Below, piece by piece: positions 1 to 13,120 of a DNA stretch of 64,000 nucleotides (the stretch's first letter is position 1; every line of letters begins with the position of its first letter). The translations under genes were made by a program, and so were the position numbers. The notes beneath the pieces were generated by a model. The model ran no database searches. It worked only from the letters and a program-made list of their open reading frames with translations, and was not told the origin of the DNA. The DNA is taken from contig CAWJSI010000001.1 in the NCBI GenBank assembly GCA_963845485.1, positions 1 through 64,000 on the forward strand, written 5' to 3'. This DNA comes from Bog-756 sp963845485 (GTDB lineage Bacteria > Actinomycetota > Acidimicrobiia > Acidimicrobiales > RAAP-2).

Positions 1-857
1 GTGGTCCCGGCGCCGGCGGCGCCTCGTACCGGGTAGAGGACGTGGGCGATCTCGGTGATCTCTTCGGCGGTCTGTTCGGCCGCGGGCGCCGGGGCGGTGG
101 CGCCACCGGGCCCCAGCGCGGCGCCGACGTCGAGACCGAGCTGCACCTCTCGTTCGAAGACGCCGTGGCCGGGGTCACGACCTCGGTCAACGTGACCACC
201 GATGCCCGCTGCCACACGTGCAACGGATCGGGGGCCGCCCCCGGGACCCAGCCCACCACCTGTCCGCGTTGCGGCGGGTCGGGCTCGCTCCAGGACAACC
301 AGGGCCTGTTCTCCCTCAGCCAGATCTGCCCCCAGTGCGGAGGCCGGGGCACCATCGTGACCACCCCGTGCCCCACGTGCTCGGGCACCGGGGTCGAACA
401 CCGCAACCGCTCGGTCAAGGTGCGCATCCCGGCCGGAGTGGAGGACGGGCAGCGCATCCGGGTGAAGGGCCGGGGTGCGGCCGGGCGGGGCAACGCCCCG
501 AGCGGCGACCTCTACGTCGTGGTCCGGGTGGACCGCCACGGCCTGTTCGGCCGACGCGGGCGCAACCTCACCCTCTCGGTGCCGGTCTCCTATCCCGAGG
601 CCGCCCTCGGCACCACCCTCACCGTGCCCACGCTGACCGATCCGGTCACCCTCCGGGTCCCGGCGGGAACGCCGTCGGGGCGCACCTTCCGGGTGAAGGG
701 CAGGGGGGTCCCGGCGGGCAAGAAGACGGCCACCGGCGACCTGCTGGTCACCGTCGACGTGGTCATCCCCGAACAGCTGACCGACGAGCAGCGTGCCGCC
801 GTCGAGGCGTTGGCCGAAGTGGTCGAGCCGCCGGCCCGCGACACGCTGGGGGTGTGA
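1..857 (+). CDS. dnaJ: Chaperone DnaJ, C-terminal part (5' end outside window)
   Basis: Co-chaperone of DnaK that delivers unfolded substrate and stimulates its ATPase in the cytoplasm. The reading frame is open from the window edge (first full codon at 3), so the J-domain lies upstream and is not seen. Visible in order are a Gly/Phe-rich linker, four CxxCxGxG zinc motifs (CHTCNGSG, CPRCGGSG, CPQCGGRG, CPTCSGTG; about 212-404) and the two substrate-binding beta domains. It is followed 1 base later by the hspR start, the usual actinobacterial dnaK-grpE-dnaJ-hspR order. About 284 residues are visible. Family assignment is secure. Confidence 0.97.
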   Translation, partial: GPGAGGASYRVEDVGDLGDLFGGLFGRGRRGGGATGPQRGADVETELHLSFEDAVAGVTTSVNVTTDARCHTCNGSGAAPGTQPTTCPRCGGSGSLQDNQGLFSLSQICPQCGGRGTIVTTPCPTCSGTGVEHRNRSVKVRIPAGVEDGQRIRVKGRGAAGRGNAPSGDLYVVVRVDRHGLFGRRGRNLTLSVPVSYPEAALGTTLTVPTLTDPVTLRVPAGTPSGRTFRVKGRGVPAGKKTATGDLLVTVDVVIPEQLTDEQRAAVEALAEVVEPPARDTLGV

Positions 858-858
858 G

Positions 859-1262
859 ATGACTGACGACCGACACACCCGGGCCGTCTACGTGATCTCG
901 GTGGCCGCCGAACTGACCGGGGTGCACCCCCAGACCCTCCGGGTCTACGAACGCAAGGGCCTGCTCGACCCCAGCCGGACCCAGGGCGGGAGTCGGCGCT
1001 TCAGCGAGCAGGACCTCGACCGGCTCCGTCACATCCAGAGCCTGACCAACGCCGGCCTCAATCTCGAGGGTGTGCGCCGGGTGATGGAGCTCGAGGCCGA
1101 GGTGGCCCGGCTCCACGGCGAGCTGGAGGCCACCCGGGCCGAGGCCCGCGAGGCGGTGGCCGTCACCCACCGCCAGTACCGGCGAGAGCTGGTACCCCTG
1201 TCCCAGAAGCTCGTGCCCACCCGGCCGAGCCGTCGATCCACCCGAGGAGTGGGAGGTTCCCG

Positions 1263-1266
<4 letters not shown>
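859..1266 (+). CDS. hspR: MerR-family heat-shock repressor HspR
   Basis: HspR represses the dnaK operon and clpB in actinobacteria by binding HAIR inverted repeats with DnaK as co-repressor (family knowledge). The 135-residue protein has an N-terminal MerR winged helix-turn-helix (VAAELTGVHPQTLRVYERKG, then GGSRRFSEQDLDRLRHI), followed by a coiled-coil rich in Glu/Arg. The ATG at 859 is chosen because it directly follows the dnaJ stop; an earlier in-frame GTG would lie inside dnaJ. The stop overlaps the clpB start (ATGA), indicating translational coupling. Its expected operator upstream of dnaK is outside the window. Confidence 0.93.
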
Positions 1267-3755
<2,489 letters not shown>

Positions 3756-3830
3756 TCCCGCCCGGTGGACGCCGGGCGCCCGAGGGGGTGATCATGTCTC
3801 CCTGTCGTCGGCGAAAGGGAGAGCGGTTTC

Positions 3831-5843
3831 ATGGTCTGGGACCCGCGGTTGAACTCGTTGGCGGCGACGGTGGCCGCACTGACGGTGCGGATCACCTTCA
3901 AGAACGTCTTCTCCGTGCTCCTGGCCGTCGTCTTCGTGGTGGTGCTGGCGCTCGTGAGTGCCCGGCTGGTGGGGATCACCGTCGGGCGGTGGCGCTCGTT
4001 CGCCACCGCCCTGGTCGGCACGGTGATCGGGGCCATCGGCGCCGAGGAGGTGATGCGGGGCAGCAACGCCACCACGGTGGTCTATGCCCTGACCGCCCTG
4101 TTCGGCGTGCTCGCCACCATGGTCCTCATGATCATCCCCGAGGCGGTGGGCCGCCGCCGGGTCGCGGGCCGCCGCCGGCGGTCACACCGGCTCTGGCTCC
4201 ACCCGATCCGGTTGATCAGACGTACCCTGGCCCCGCTCGGACGATCGTGGGAGGTGCTGTCGGTGGCGCGGCGCCACGGTCTGGCCCGGCCCCAGTTCCT
4301 CTCCACCTCGGGCATCGCCAGCGCCGAGTTCGGCCGCCGTCTCCGGCTGACCCTCGAAGAGGTCGGTGGGATGTTCGTCAAGTTCGGCCAGATCGCCTCC
4401 ACCCGCAGCGACCTGTTGTCCGAGCCGGTGATCGAGGAGCTCTCCCACCTGCGTTCCTCGGTGCGGCCCATCCCGGCGGACCAGGTGCGGCCGCTCGTCG
4501 AAGATGAGCTGGGCCGGCGGGTCGAAGAGGTGTTCGCCTCCTTCGACTTCGAGCCACTGGCCGCCGCCTCCATCGGCCAGGCTCACCGGGCCACCCTGCT
4601 CAGTGGGGAGTCGGTGGTGGTCAAGTTGCAGCGCCCCGGACTCGACGACCTGCTCCGCCGGGATGCCACGGTGCTGCGGTTGGCCGCCCGGATGGCCGAG
4701 CGCCGGATCGCCGGGGCCGCCGACCTCGGGGTGCGGGACCTGGCCGAGGAGTTGATCACGAGCATGGACCACGAGCTCGACTACGTGCGGGAGGCCACCA
4801 TGTGTGACCGGCTGCGGGAGGCCGTGGCCCACGACGATCCGGCCGACGACGTGATCCGGGTACCCGAGATCTTCCACGAGGTCTCGACCGACCGGCTCCT
4901 CGTGATGGAAGAGGCACCCGGTCAGGCCATCGACGCGCCCGGGGCCATCGCCGCCAGCGGGGCCCCGCCCCACCTCCTCGCCTCGGCCCTCCTCACCAGC
5001 TTCCTCGACCAGGTCCTCTACGGGATGATCTTCCACGCCGACCCCCACCCGGGCAACCTCATGGTCGACCGCTGGGGGCGCCTGTGGCTGCTCGACTTCG
5101 GCGCCGTCGGCTTCCTCGATCCGGTCACCCGACGCGCCCTCCAGGACATCGCCATCGGGATGACGGCCAACGAGCCGGTGGTGGTGGCCCGGGCCGTCCG
5201 CCACCTGGCCGGCGCCGATGCCACCGCCGACCTGCAGAGCCTCGAGTCCGACATCGCCACGCTGATGGTGGAGAGTTCGGGCGGGTTCGACCCGGCCATC
5301 ATCCCCGAGGTGCTCTCGGTGATGACCCGCCACGGCCTCCACGTGCCGGCGTCGATGACGTCCCTGTCCAAGGCCCTGCTCACCTTGGACGGCACCCTCC
5401 GGGTCATCGACCCGACCTTCGACCTGGCCCGGGAGGCCACCACGGCGGCCGACGCCCTCTCCACCCGGGACCCCGACATGGCGGGTGACCTCCTCCAAGA
5501 AGAGCTCCGCCGGGCGCTGCCCGCGCTGCGTACCCTGCCCGAGCACATGGACGAGCTGGCCACCCAGCTCCGGGCCGGCCGCCTGAGCATGCGGGTGGAG
5601 CGGTTCGCCGGGGGGGACGAGCAGGTGGTGAGCGGGTGGATCGACCGGATCCTGGTGGCGGTGTTCGGCTCCATGGGCCTGGTCGCCTCGGGCGTCCTCC
5701 TGGTGGCGGCCGAGCTGGCGCCCTCCCACGACATCCGCATCTCATTACAGGCCATCGGCTTCATCGGCCTCGTGTTCTCGTCGGTCCTGTTCATGCGGGC
5801 CGTGGCCCAGACGCTCCGGCGCGAACGGACGCCGGGGGGGTGA
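3831..5843 (+). CDS. ABC1/UbiB (ADCK-like) atypical kinase, membrane-anchored
   Basis: Member of the UbiB/ADCK protein-kinase-like family, linked in other bacteria to isoprenoid-quinone lipid metabolism; the actual substrate here is unknown. The 670-residue protein has three N-terminal hydrophobic segments (about residues 20-105), the family KxGQ motif (VKFGQ near 182), the IGQAHRA loop, a nucleotide-binding lysine in VVVKLQRP (near 263), the catalytic HADPHPGN (near 400) and the metal-binding LDFG (near 421). Two hydrophobic segments close the C-terminus. The ATG at 3831 follows a purine-rich stretch (about 3814-3824). It stands alone, convergent with the MarR gene. Confidence 0.88.
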   Translation: MVWDPRLNSLAATVAALTVRITFKNVFSVLLAVVFVVVLALVSARLVGITVGRWRSFATALVGTVIGAIGAEEVMRGSNATTVVYALTALFGVLATMVLMIIPEAVGRRRVAGRRRRSHRLWLHPIRLIRRTLAPLGRSWEVLSVARRHGLARPQFLSTSGIASAEFGRRLRLTLEEVGGMFVKFGQIASTRSDLLSEPVIEELSHLRSSVRPIPADQVRPLVEDELGRRVEEVFASFDFEPLAAASIGQAHRATLLSGESVVVKLQRPGLDDLLRRDATVLRLAARMAERRIAGAADLGVRDLAEELITSMDHELDYVREATMCDRLREAVAHDDPADDVIRVPEIFHEVSTDRLLVMEEAPGQAIDAPGAIAASGAPPHLLASALLTSFLDQVLYGMIFHADPHPGNLMVDRWGRLWLLDFGAVGFLDPVTRRALQDIAIGMTANEPVVVARAVRHLAGADATADLQSLESDIATLMVESSGGFDPAIIPEVLSVMTRHGLHVPASMTSLSKALLTLDGTLRVIDPTFDLAREATTAADALSTRDPDMAGDLLQEELRRALPALRTLPEHMDELATQLRAGRLSMRVERFAGGDEQVVSGWIDRILVAVFGSMGLVASGVLLVAAELAPSHDIRISLQAIGFIGLVFSSVLFMRAVAQTLRRERTPGG

Positions 5844-5853
5844 ACCCGACGGC

Positions 5854-6354
5854 TCAGGTCCCGTCCCGGCCGAGGCCGATGAGCGCGGCCAGGGTGGCCC
5901 GGGTGTGGGCCACGTGCTCAGGCCCCACCCGCTCGGCCAACCGGGCGTCGAGGCTGTCCACCGCCGCCCGCCCGGCGTCGGCCGCCGTGCGCCCCCGCTC
6001 GGTGAGGGAGACGGTCATGCGCCTCCGGTCGTCCGGGTCGGGGGAGCGGTCGAGGTAGCCCCTGATGACCAGGGTGTCCACCAGCTGACCGGCGGCCTGC
6101 TTCGACACGCCGAGGCTCTCGATGATCTCGCCGAGCGGCGAGCCACCCCGGGCGATGGCCCCGAGGACGTAGCTGCCGTTCTTCGGGATGTCCTCACACC
6201 CCGCCTCGGCCTGGGCGGCGCGGAGGGCCGAGCCGTAGGTGGAGCGGGCGTGACGCAGCAGGGCGGGAATGGCCACGCTCTCGTACCAGGGAGGCTCCCA
6301 GTCGGGAGGTGGGGTCGGGGAATCGGACCGGTCGTCGTCGGTGGGGCTGTCCAT
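5854..6354 (-). CDS. MarR-family transcriptional regulator
   Basis: Winged-helix DNA-binding protein of about 166 residues. The MarR core is visible: a helix-turn-helix around IIESLGVSKQAAGQLVDTLV and the wing DPDDRRRMTVSLTERGR. The ATG at 6354 is preferred over one 33 bases further upstream because a good TATAAT (6361-6366 on the minus strand) lies only about 6 bases before it, implying a leaderless message. The upstream start would fall inside the promoter. It is divergent from an SAM methyltransferase, with two direct repeats in the shared promoter, so it probably controls both itself and that gene. The ligand is unknown. Confidence 0.85.
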   Translation of the reverse strand: MDSPTDDDRSDSPTPPPDWEPPWYESVAIPALLRHARSTYGSALRAAQAEAGCEDIPKNGSYVLGAIARGGSPLGEIIESLGVSKQAAGQLVDTLVIRGYLDRSPDPDDRRRMTVSLTERGRTAADAGRAAVDSLDARLAERVGPEHVAHTRATLAALIGLGRDGT

Positions 6355-6360
6355 GTGGTC

Positions 6361-6403
6361 ATTATAGTCAATATCTGAGATAGTCAATACTTGGTACTAT
6401 AAT
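6361..6403. promoter_or_regulatory. Divergent promoter region with direct repeats
   Basis: An AT-rich island in GC-rich surroundings. Minus strand: TTGACT, a 15-base spacer, then TATAAT, 6 bases before the MarR ATG. Plus strand: TATAAT at 6398-6403, 6 bases before the methyltransferase ATG at 6410. The sequence TAGTCAATA occurs twice in direct orientation (about 6365-6373 and 6381-6389), overlapping the minus-strand -35 and -10 elements, so a bound repressor would block transcription. That this is the MarR operator is inference from position. Confidence 0.65.
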
Positions 6404-6409
6404 GGGGTG

Positions 6410-7189
6410 ATGCACCCGCCCCCGGCCACTCCGTCCCGCACCGGCCAGGCGGTGGCCGCCTGGCGGGCCACTATGTCCCGGCCCTCGAGCCCGGAGGGCG
6501 ACCCGGGCGCCCAGGCCATCCTGTCTGCGGGTATGACCCCGGTCGCCGACCCGACGATGCGCGCCCGCCTGCGGGCCCGGACGGAGTTCTTCGACACCCA
6601 GGTGGCCGCGGCCGTGGCCGCCGGACCCACCCAGGTGGTCGTCCTCGGGGCCGGATACGACGACCGGGCGCTGCGGTTCCGCACGCCCGGTGCCCGATTC
6701 TTCGAGGTGGACCACCCGGCCACCCAGGACGACAAGCGACGACGCCTGGACGAGGCCGGGCTCGACGGCTCCGGGCTGACACTGGTGGCCGCCGACTTCC
6801 GCGTCGACGACGTGGCCGCGGTGCTCGAGCGTGCCGGCCATCGCGCCGACCTCCCCACCCTGGTGCTGGCCGAGGGCCTCCTCGTCTACCTCGACGAGTC
6901 GGCCGTGGTCGGCCTGCTGGCCGCAGTGCGGGCCCGGGCCGCCGACGGGAGCACACTGGCCGCCAGCCTGGCCGTGCACCCCGAGGGATTCGACTCGGCC
7001 TGGGTCACGGCCCGGGCCAACGCCGCCCGCCCTGGGGCGGCGGCCGAGCCGTGGCGCACCATCCTCTCGCCGTCGGCCCACGTGGCGCTGGTGGAGCGGT
7101 CGGGATGGACCGTCATGGAGTCGGTCGACGAGGCCTCGCGGGGCACCGGCGTGCCGGGCCGATCGCTCTTCGTCGTCGCCGCTCCCTGA
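6410..7189 (+). CDS. Class I SAM-dependent methyltransferase (LCM-type)
   Basis: Methyltransferase of the leucine carboxyl methyltransferase-like group common in actinobacteria; the methyl acceptor is unknown. The 259-residue protein shows the SAM-binding glycine loop VVLGAGYDDRALRF (near residue 76), the acidic-histidine motif FFEVDHPATQ (near 97), and ADFRVDD and LAEGLLVYLDE, typical of this group. The ATG at 6410 lies 6 bases after a TATAAT, suggesting a leaderless transcript; a GTG directly before it is an alternative. It is divergent from the MarR regulator at 5854-6354, which likely controls it. Confidence 0.85.
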   Translation: MHPPPATPSRTGQAVAAWRATMSRPSSPEGDPGAQAILSAGMTPVADPTMRARLRARTEFFDTQVAAAVAAGPTQVVVLGAGYDDRALRFRTPGARFFEVDHPATQDDKRRRLDEAGLDGSGLTLVAADFRVDDVAAVLERAGHRADLPTLVLAEGLLVYLDESAVVGLLAAVRARAADGSTLAASLAVHPEGFDSAWVTARANAARPGAAAEPWRTILSPSAHVALVERSGWTVMESVDEASRGTGVPGRSLFVVAAP

Positions 7190-7227
7190 CCCGGAGTCGG
7201 CCCACCCGGGCCGGTGGCCCTGCGGGC

Positions 7228-7233
7228 TACACT
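7228..7233 (+). promoter_or_regulatory. Possible -10 element of the purA operon
   Basis: TACACT lies about 37 bases before the purA start and upstream of a strong ribosome site (GGAGGAGAG, about 7258-7266). No clear -35 is seen, so this is only a candidate promoter for the six-gene purine operon. Confidence 0.35.
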
Positions 7234-7270
7234 GGTGCGTAATCCGCTTTTCGCAACGGAGGAGAGACGC

Positions 7271-8547
<1,277 letters not shown>

Positions 8548-8551
<4 letters not shown>

Positions 8552-9915
8552 GCAGCGCCGCGGCATCCGGGTCGGAGTCAGGGGCACCGCCGGTGGGCAG
8601 GGTGTGCGTGGTCGGATCGGGAGGACGGGAGCACGCCCTCGCCGTCGTGCTCGGGCGCACGGCCGAGGTGATCGTGACCCCGGGCAACCCGGGCATCGGT
8701 GGCGTGACCGCCGAGGGCCACACCGTGACGAGCGTCGACACACCGGCCGAGGAGATCGAGGCCGACCTCTACGTCATCGGGCCCGAGGCACCCCTCGTCG
8801 ACGGGCTGGCCGACCGCCTGAGGGCCGCCGGCCGCCTGGTCTTCGGACCGGGTGCGGACGGCGCCAAGCTGGAGGGGTCCAAGGCCTTCATGAAAGAGCT
8901 GCTGGACGAGGCGGGTGTGCCGACGGCCCGCTTCGGCGTCTTCACCGATGCCGCCGCGGCCAAGGCCTACCTGGGCACGCTCTCGGCTCCCTGGGTCATC
9001 AAGACCGACGGCCTGGCTGCGGGCAAGGGGGTGCTGGTCACCAACTCCCTGGCCGAGGCGGAGGCCGACATCGACGCCAAGCTCTCCGGGGACGCCTTCG
9101 GTGACGCCGGGCGCCAGGTGGTGGTGGAAGAGGGCCTGGTCGGGCCGGAGTGCTCCCTGCTCGTGCTGTGCGACGGCCGGCGCCTGGCCGCCCTCGCCCC
9201 GGCCCAGGACTTCAAGCGGCGCGACGACCATGACGGTGGCCCCAACACCGGGGGCATGGGCGCCTACTCGCCGGTCCCTCTGGTCGACGACGAACTGGTC
9301 GGTCGTCTGGTCGACGAGGCTGTGGCCCCGCTGGTCAAGACGCTCGTCGACCGAGGCATCGACTACCGCGGTGTGCTCTATGCCGGAATCATGCTGACCC
9401 CCGACGGACCCAAGGTGCTCGAGTTCAACGTGCGCTTCGGTGACCCCGAGACCCAGGTGGTCCTGCCCCGCCTGGACGGTGACCTGACCGCACTGTTGGC
9501 CGAGGTGGCGTCGGGCTCCCTCCGGACCACCCCGCGGTTCGCCGACGGGGCGGCGGTCTGTGTGGTGATGGCAGCCGAGGGGTATCCCGAGTCGCCGCGG
9601 ACCGGGGACACGATCGAGGGGCTCGATGCGGCCGCCCGGGTCGACGGCGTGACCGTCTTCCATGCCGGTACTGCGCCCGGCGTCGCCCCAGGCATGGCCC
9701 CGGACAACCGTTCGGTGGTCACGGCCGGGGGCCGGGTGCTCGGGGTGACAGGCCTCGGGGCGAGTATCGCCGAGGCCCGGTCCCGTGCCTACCGGGGTGT
9801 CGAGGCCATCTCCTGGCCCGGCGCCCAGGCCCGGACCGACATCGCCCAGGAAGCCTCGTCGTCCGTTGCGGCCGAGGAGCTGGTGGCTTCGTTCACCGAG
9901 GCGGGGTCCCGATGA
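8548..9915 (+). CDS. purD: Phosphoribosylamine-glycine ligase (GAR synthetase)
   Basis: ATP-grasp ligase making glycinamide ribonucleotide from phosphoribosylamine and glycine, the second step of IMP synthesis. The 455-residue protein has the N-terminal GSGGREHAL motif (near residue 25), the ATP-grasp core (IKTDGLAAGKGVLV, FKRRDDHDGGPNTGGMGAYSP) and the metal-binding VLEFNVRFGDPETQ. The ATG at 8548 overlaps the purA stop and precedes the conserved VCVVGSGGREHA start by about 20 residues. The stop overlaps the purB ATG. Confidence 0.97.
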
Positions 9916-11222
9916 TCCCGCGCTACGCCCCCCCGGCCATGGCCGCCCTGTTCTCCGACGAAGCCCGGTTCGCCATGTGGCTGCGGGTCGAGCTGCTGGC
10001 CACCGAGGGCTGGGTGGAGGTGGGGGACGTGCCGGCCGCCGCCGCCGAGACCTGCCGGGCCAAGGCCCCGACCGTGGACGCCGCTTTCGTAGAGGCGGTG
10101 GGGGCACGCGAGCGGATCACCGACCACGACGTGGCCGCCTTCGTCGACGTGGTCCAGGAGTCCGTCGGCCAGCCCGACGGCTCGTGGATCCACTACGGCC
10201 TCACCTCCTCGGACGTGGTGGACACCGCACTCTGCGCCACGCTTACCGCGGCCTGCGACCTCCTCATCGACGCCGCCACCGCACTGGTCGCCGCCCTGAA
10301 GGCCCGGGCCATCGAGTGCATCGACATCCCGGTCACCGGGCGCACCCACGGCATGCATGCCGAGCCCACCACCTTCGGCGCCAAGTTCTCCCTGTGGGCT
10401 CTCCAGGCCGACCGGGACGTGCAACGCCTGCGCGCCGCCCGCGACCGGGTGGCCGTGGGCAAGCTGTCGGGAGCGGTCGGGACCTACTCCAACATCGATC
10501 CCCGGGTGGAGGACCATGTCTGTGCCGCCCTCGGACTCACGCCCATCCCAGCCACCCAGGTGGTGGCCCGTGACCGCCATGCCGAGTACCTCTGGGCGTG
10601 CGCATCGGTGGGGGCGACCATCGAGCTCATCGCCACCGAGGTGCGCCACATGGCCCGCAGCGAGCTGGGCGAGGCCGAGGAGCCGTTCAAGCCGGGCCAG
10701 AAGGGCAGCTCGGCCATGCCCCACAAACGCAACCCCATCCTCTCGGAGCGGCTCTGCGGCCTGGCCCGAGTGCTCCGGGGCTACCTCTCGTCCGGCCTCG
10801 AGGACGTGGCCCTCTGGCACGAACGGGATATCTCCCACAGCTCGGTCGAACGGGTCGTCCTGCCCGATGCCAGCATGCTCACCCTCTACATGCTGGAGAA
10901 GGCCACGGGCCTCGTGGCCGGTCTGGTCATCCACCCCGAGCGGGCCCTCGCCACCCTCACCGAGGGCAGCGGCGGCCTGGTGTTCAGCCAGTCGGTCCTG
11001 CTGGCCCTGGTGAGCGGGGGATTGAGCCGGGACGCGGCCTACCGGATCGTCCAACGCGACGCCCGCGCCGCCTGGGACGAGGGCCGACCCTTCCGTCAGG
11101 TCCTCGACGAGGACCCCGAGGTCACCCTGTCGCCCGAGGCCCTCGACGACGCCTTCGACCTGTCCCGCACGCTGCGCCACGTCCACCGGTTCACCGATGC
11201 CCTGGAAGAGCTCGACCCGTGA
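9912..11222 (+). CDS. purB: Adenylosuccinate lyase
   Basis: Fumarase/aspartase-superfamily enzyme that releases fumarate from SAICAR in IMP synthesis and from adenylosuccinate in AMP synthesis. The 436-residue protein has the family signature SSAMPHKRNP (near residue 265), the catalytic TGRTHGMHAEPTTFG histidine loop (near 140) and the THS-like TSSDVVDTA. Start and stop overlap the neighbouring genes by 4 bases each (ATGA, GTGA), so the operon is translationally coupled here. Confidence 0.97.
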   Translation: MIPRYAPPAMAALFSDEARFAMWLRVELLATEGWVEVGDVPAAAAETCRAKAPTVDAAFVEAVGARERITDHDVAAFVDVVQESVGQPDGSWIHYGLTSSDVVDTALCATLTAACDLLIDAATALVAALKARAIECIDIPVTGRTHGMHAEPTTFGAKFSLWALQADRDVQRLRAARDRVAVGKLSGAVGTYSNIDPRVEDHVCAALGLTPIPATQVVARDRHAEYLWACASVGATIELIATEVRHMARSELGEAEEPFKPGQKGSSAMPHKRNPILSERLCGLARVLRGYLSSGLEDVALWHERDISHSSVERVVLPDASMLTLYMLEKATGLVAGLVIHPERALATLTEGSGGLVFSQSVLLALVSGGLSRDAAYRIVQRDARAAWDEGRPFRQVLDEDPEVTLSPEALDDAFDLSRTLRHVHRFTDALEELDP

Positions 11223-12127
11223 GCCCGTCCTCCACGGTCGAGCCCCTCGCCCTCCTCCAGTCGGGGAAGGTGCGCGAGCTCTACGACGCCGGCGAGGGCC
11301 GGTTGCTCATGGTCGCCTCCGACCGGATCTCCGCCTTCGACGTGATCATGGACGAGCCCATCCCCGACAAGGGACGCGTGCTCACCGCCATGACCGTCTT
11401 CTGGTTGGCGGAGCTCGCCGACCTGGCTCCCAACCACCTGATCAGCGCCGACGTCGCCGACTTCCCCGAGGGAGCGTCCGCCCTGCCCGGCGGTCTCGAG
11501 TACCTGGCCGGCCGGTCGATGCTGGTGGAGCGGGCCGAGATGCTGGACATCGAGTGCATCGTGCGGGGCTATCTGGCCGGCTCCGCCTTCAAGGAGTACC
11601 AGCGAGAGGGCACGGTCCACGGTCTGGCCATGCCCACCGGGCTGCGCCATGCCGACAAGCTGCCCGAACCCATCTTCACCCCTTCCACCAAGGCCGGCGA
11701 GGGCCACGACCTCAACATCGGGATGGCCGAGGCCGCCGACATCGTGGGCCGGGAGGCCGCCGAGGCTGCGTCGGCCCTGTGCCTGGCCGCCTACCGCCGG
11801 GCCGCGGCCCGGGCCGAGGCCCAGGGCATCGTGATCTGCGACACCAAATTCGAGTTGGGCTACATCGACGGGGTGCTGTCGATCGGCGACGAAGTCCTCA
11901 CCCCCGATTCGTCGCGGTTCTGGCCGGCCGACAACTGCGCGGCGGGAACCAACCCGCCGTCTTTCGACAAACAGCGCCTCCGGGACTGGTTGGAGGCCCA
12001 ACCCTGGGACAAGCAGGCACCACCGCCGAGCCTGCCCGACGAGGTCGTGACGGCCACCTCGGCGCTCTATGTCGAGTCCTACGAGCGGGTCTGCGGACGC
12101 CGCCTGGCCGACTGGTACGGTGCGTGA
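11219..12127 (+). CDS. purC: SAICAR synthetase (phosphoribosylaminoimidazole-succinocarboxamide synthase)
   Basis: Joins aspartate to CAIR using ATP in IMP synthesis; its product is the PurB substrate, so the two enzymes are neighbours in pathway and operon. The 302-residue, long-form protein shows LLQSGKVRELYDAGEGRLLM, VASDRISAFDVIM, the ECIVRGYLAGSAFKEYQ signature and CDTKFELGYIDG. The GTG at 11219 overlaps the purB stop (GTGA); the frame extends upstream through purB but no family-like sequence lies there. Confidence 0.96.
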   Translation: MSPSSTVEPLALLQSGKVRELYDAGEGRLLMVASDRISAFDVIMDEPIPDKGRVLTAMTVFWLAELADLAPNHLISADVADFPEGASALPGGLEYLAGRSMLVERAEMLDIECIVRGYLAGSAFKEYQREGTVHGLAMPTGLRHADKLPEPIFTPSTKAGEGHDLNIGMAEAADIVGREAAEAASALCLAAYRRAAARAEAQGIVICDTKFELGYIDGVLSIGDEVLTPDSSRFWPADNCAAGTNPPSFDKQRLRDWLEAQPWDKQAPPPSLPDEVVTATSALYVESYERVCGRRLADWYGA

Positions 12128-12129
12128 GC

Positions 12130-12420
12130 ATGGCCACCCCGCCGCAGTTCTCGGTACTGGTGGAGGTCCACCTGCGCCCGGGCATCGCCGATCCGCAAGG
12201 GGCCACCATCGAGCGGGCCCTGCCCGCCCTCGGCCTCACCGGGGTCTCCGGGGTGCGGTCGGGTAAGGCGTTCCGCTTCGACATCGCCGCCGACGACGAG
12301 GCTTCGGCCCTGGACCAGGCGGCCGTGGTGGCCGACCGCCTCCTCGCCAACCCGGTCATCGAGGAGTCGACCGTCACCGTGGTCCGGGCCGTGACCCCGA
12401 CGGCGGGATCGGTGTCCTGA
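12130..12420 (+). CDS. purS: FGAM synthase subunit PurS
   Basis: Small bridging subunit that couples the PurQ glutaminase to the PurL synthetase in the three-part FGAM synthase complex. The 96-residue sequence has the PurS pattern: a beta strand (FSVLVEVHLRPGIADPQG), ALPALGLTGVSGVRSGKAFRF, and a C-terminal helix LLANPVIE. The ATG at 12130 is used; a GTG at 12124 overlapping the purC stop is an equally good alternative. The stop codon's last base is the first base of the purQ ATG. Its presence matches the small PurL found at 14271. Confidence 0.93.
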   Translation: MATPPQFSVLVEVHLRPGIADPQGATIERALPALGLTGVSGVRSGKAFRFDIAADDEASALDQAAVVADRLLANPVIEESTVTVVRAVTPTAGSVS

Positions 12421-13109
12421 TGTCCGCCCGGGTAGGCGTGGTCATGTTCCCGGGTACCAACTGCGAGCACGACGCCGTGCTCGCCGTCGAGCGGCTCGGC
12501 GGCCGTGCCGAGCTCGTGTGGCACGGCGACACCAGCGTGGCCGGCTACGACGCCCTGGTCCTCCCGGGCGGCTTCGCCCACGGTGACTACCTGCGGCCGG
12601 GAGCCATCGCCCGCTTCTCGCCGGTCATGGAGGCGGTGGGCCGCTTCGCCGCCGACGGTGGCCCGGTGGTCGGGATCTGCAACGGCTTCCAGGTGCTGAC
12701 CGAGGCGGGGCTCCTGCCCGGCGCCCTGCAGAAGAACCGGGGCCTCCGGTTCTTGTGCACCACCGTGCGGGTGCGGGTGGAGTCATCGGCATCGGTCCTG
12801 ACCCACGGCGTGGCCGTCGGCACCGAGCTCGCCATCCCTATCAACCACTTCGAAGGCAACTACACCTGTGACGAGGAGACCCTGGCCGTCCTCCGTGACG
12901 AGGACCGCGTCGTCCTCCGCTACGTGGACAATCCCAACGGCTCGGTCGACGCCATCGCCGGGGTCTGCAACGCCGCCCGCAACGTGGTCGGCCTCATGCC
13001 CCATCCGGAGCGGGCGTCGGACCCGCTCCTCGGTTCGGTCGACGGAGTGGTCCTGCTCGACGCACTGCTGGGCTCGGCTGAACCGGCGGCCCAGGCCACC
13101 GTGGCCTGA
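12420..13109 (+). CDS. purQ: FGAM synthase glutaminase subunit PurQ
   Basis: Class I glutamine amidotransferase subunit supplying ammonia to PurL. The 229-residue protein contains the nucleophile elbow VGICNGFQVLTEAGLLPGAL (Cys near residue 86), the N-terminal VVMFPGTNCEHDA, and the catalytic His-x-Glu in LMPHPERASDPLLG. It is the last gene of the purA-D-B-C-S-Q run; its partner purL is about 1.2 kb downstream, separated by an opposite-strand gene and a non-coding gap. Confidence 0.96.
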   Translation: MSARVGVVMFPGTNCEHDAVLAVERLGGRAELVWHGDTSVAGYDALVLPGGFAHGDYLRPGAIARFSPVMEAVGRFAADGGPVVGICNGFQVLTEAGLLPGALQKNRGLRFLCTTVRVRVESSASVLTHGVAVGTELAIPINHFEGNYTCDEETLAVLRDEDRVVLRYVDNPNGSVDAIAGVCNAARNVVGLMPHPERASDPLLGSVDGVVLLDALLGSAEPAAQATVA

Positions 13110-13120
13110 CCGGGTACTCC

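Noticed and set aside
4182..5729. 515-residue open frame opposite the UbiB-like gene
   Set aside because: Antisense shadow with biased composition; the plus strand carries clear kinase motifs.
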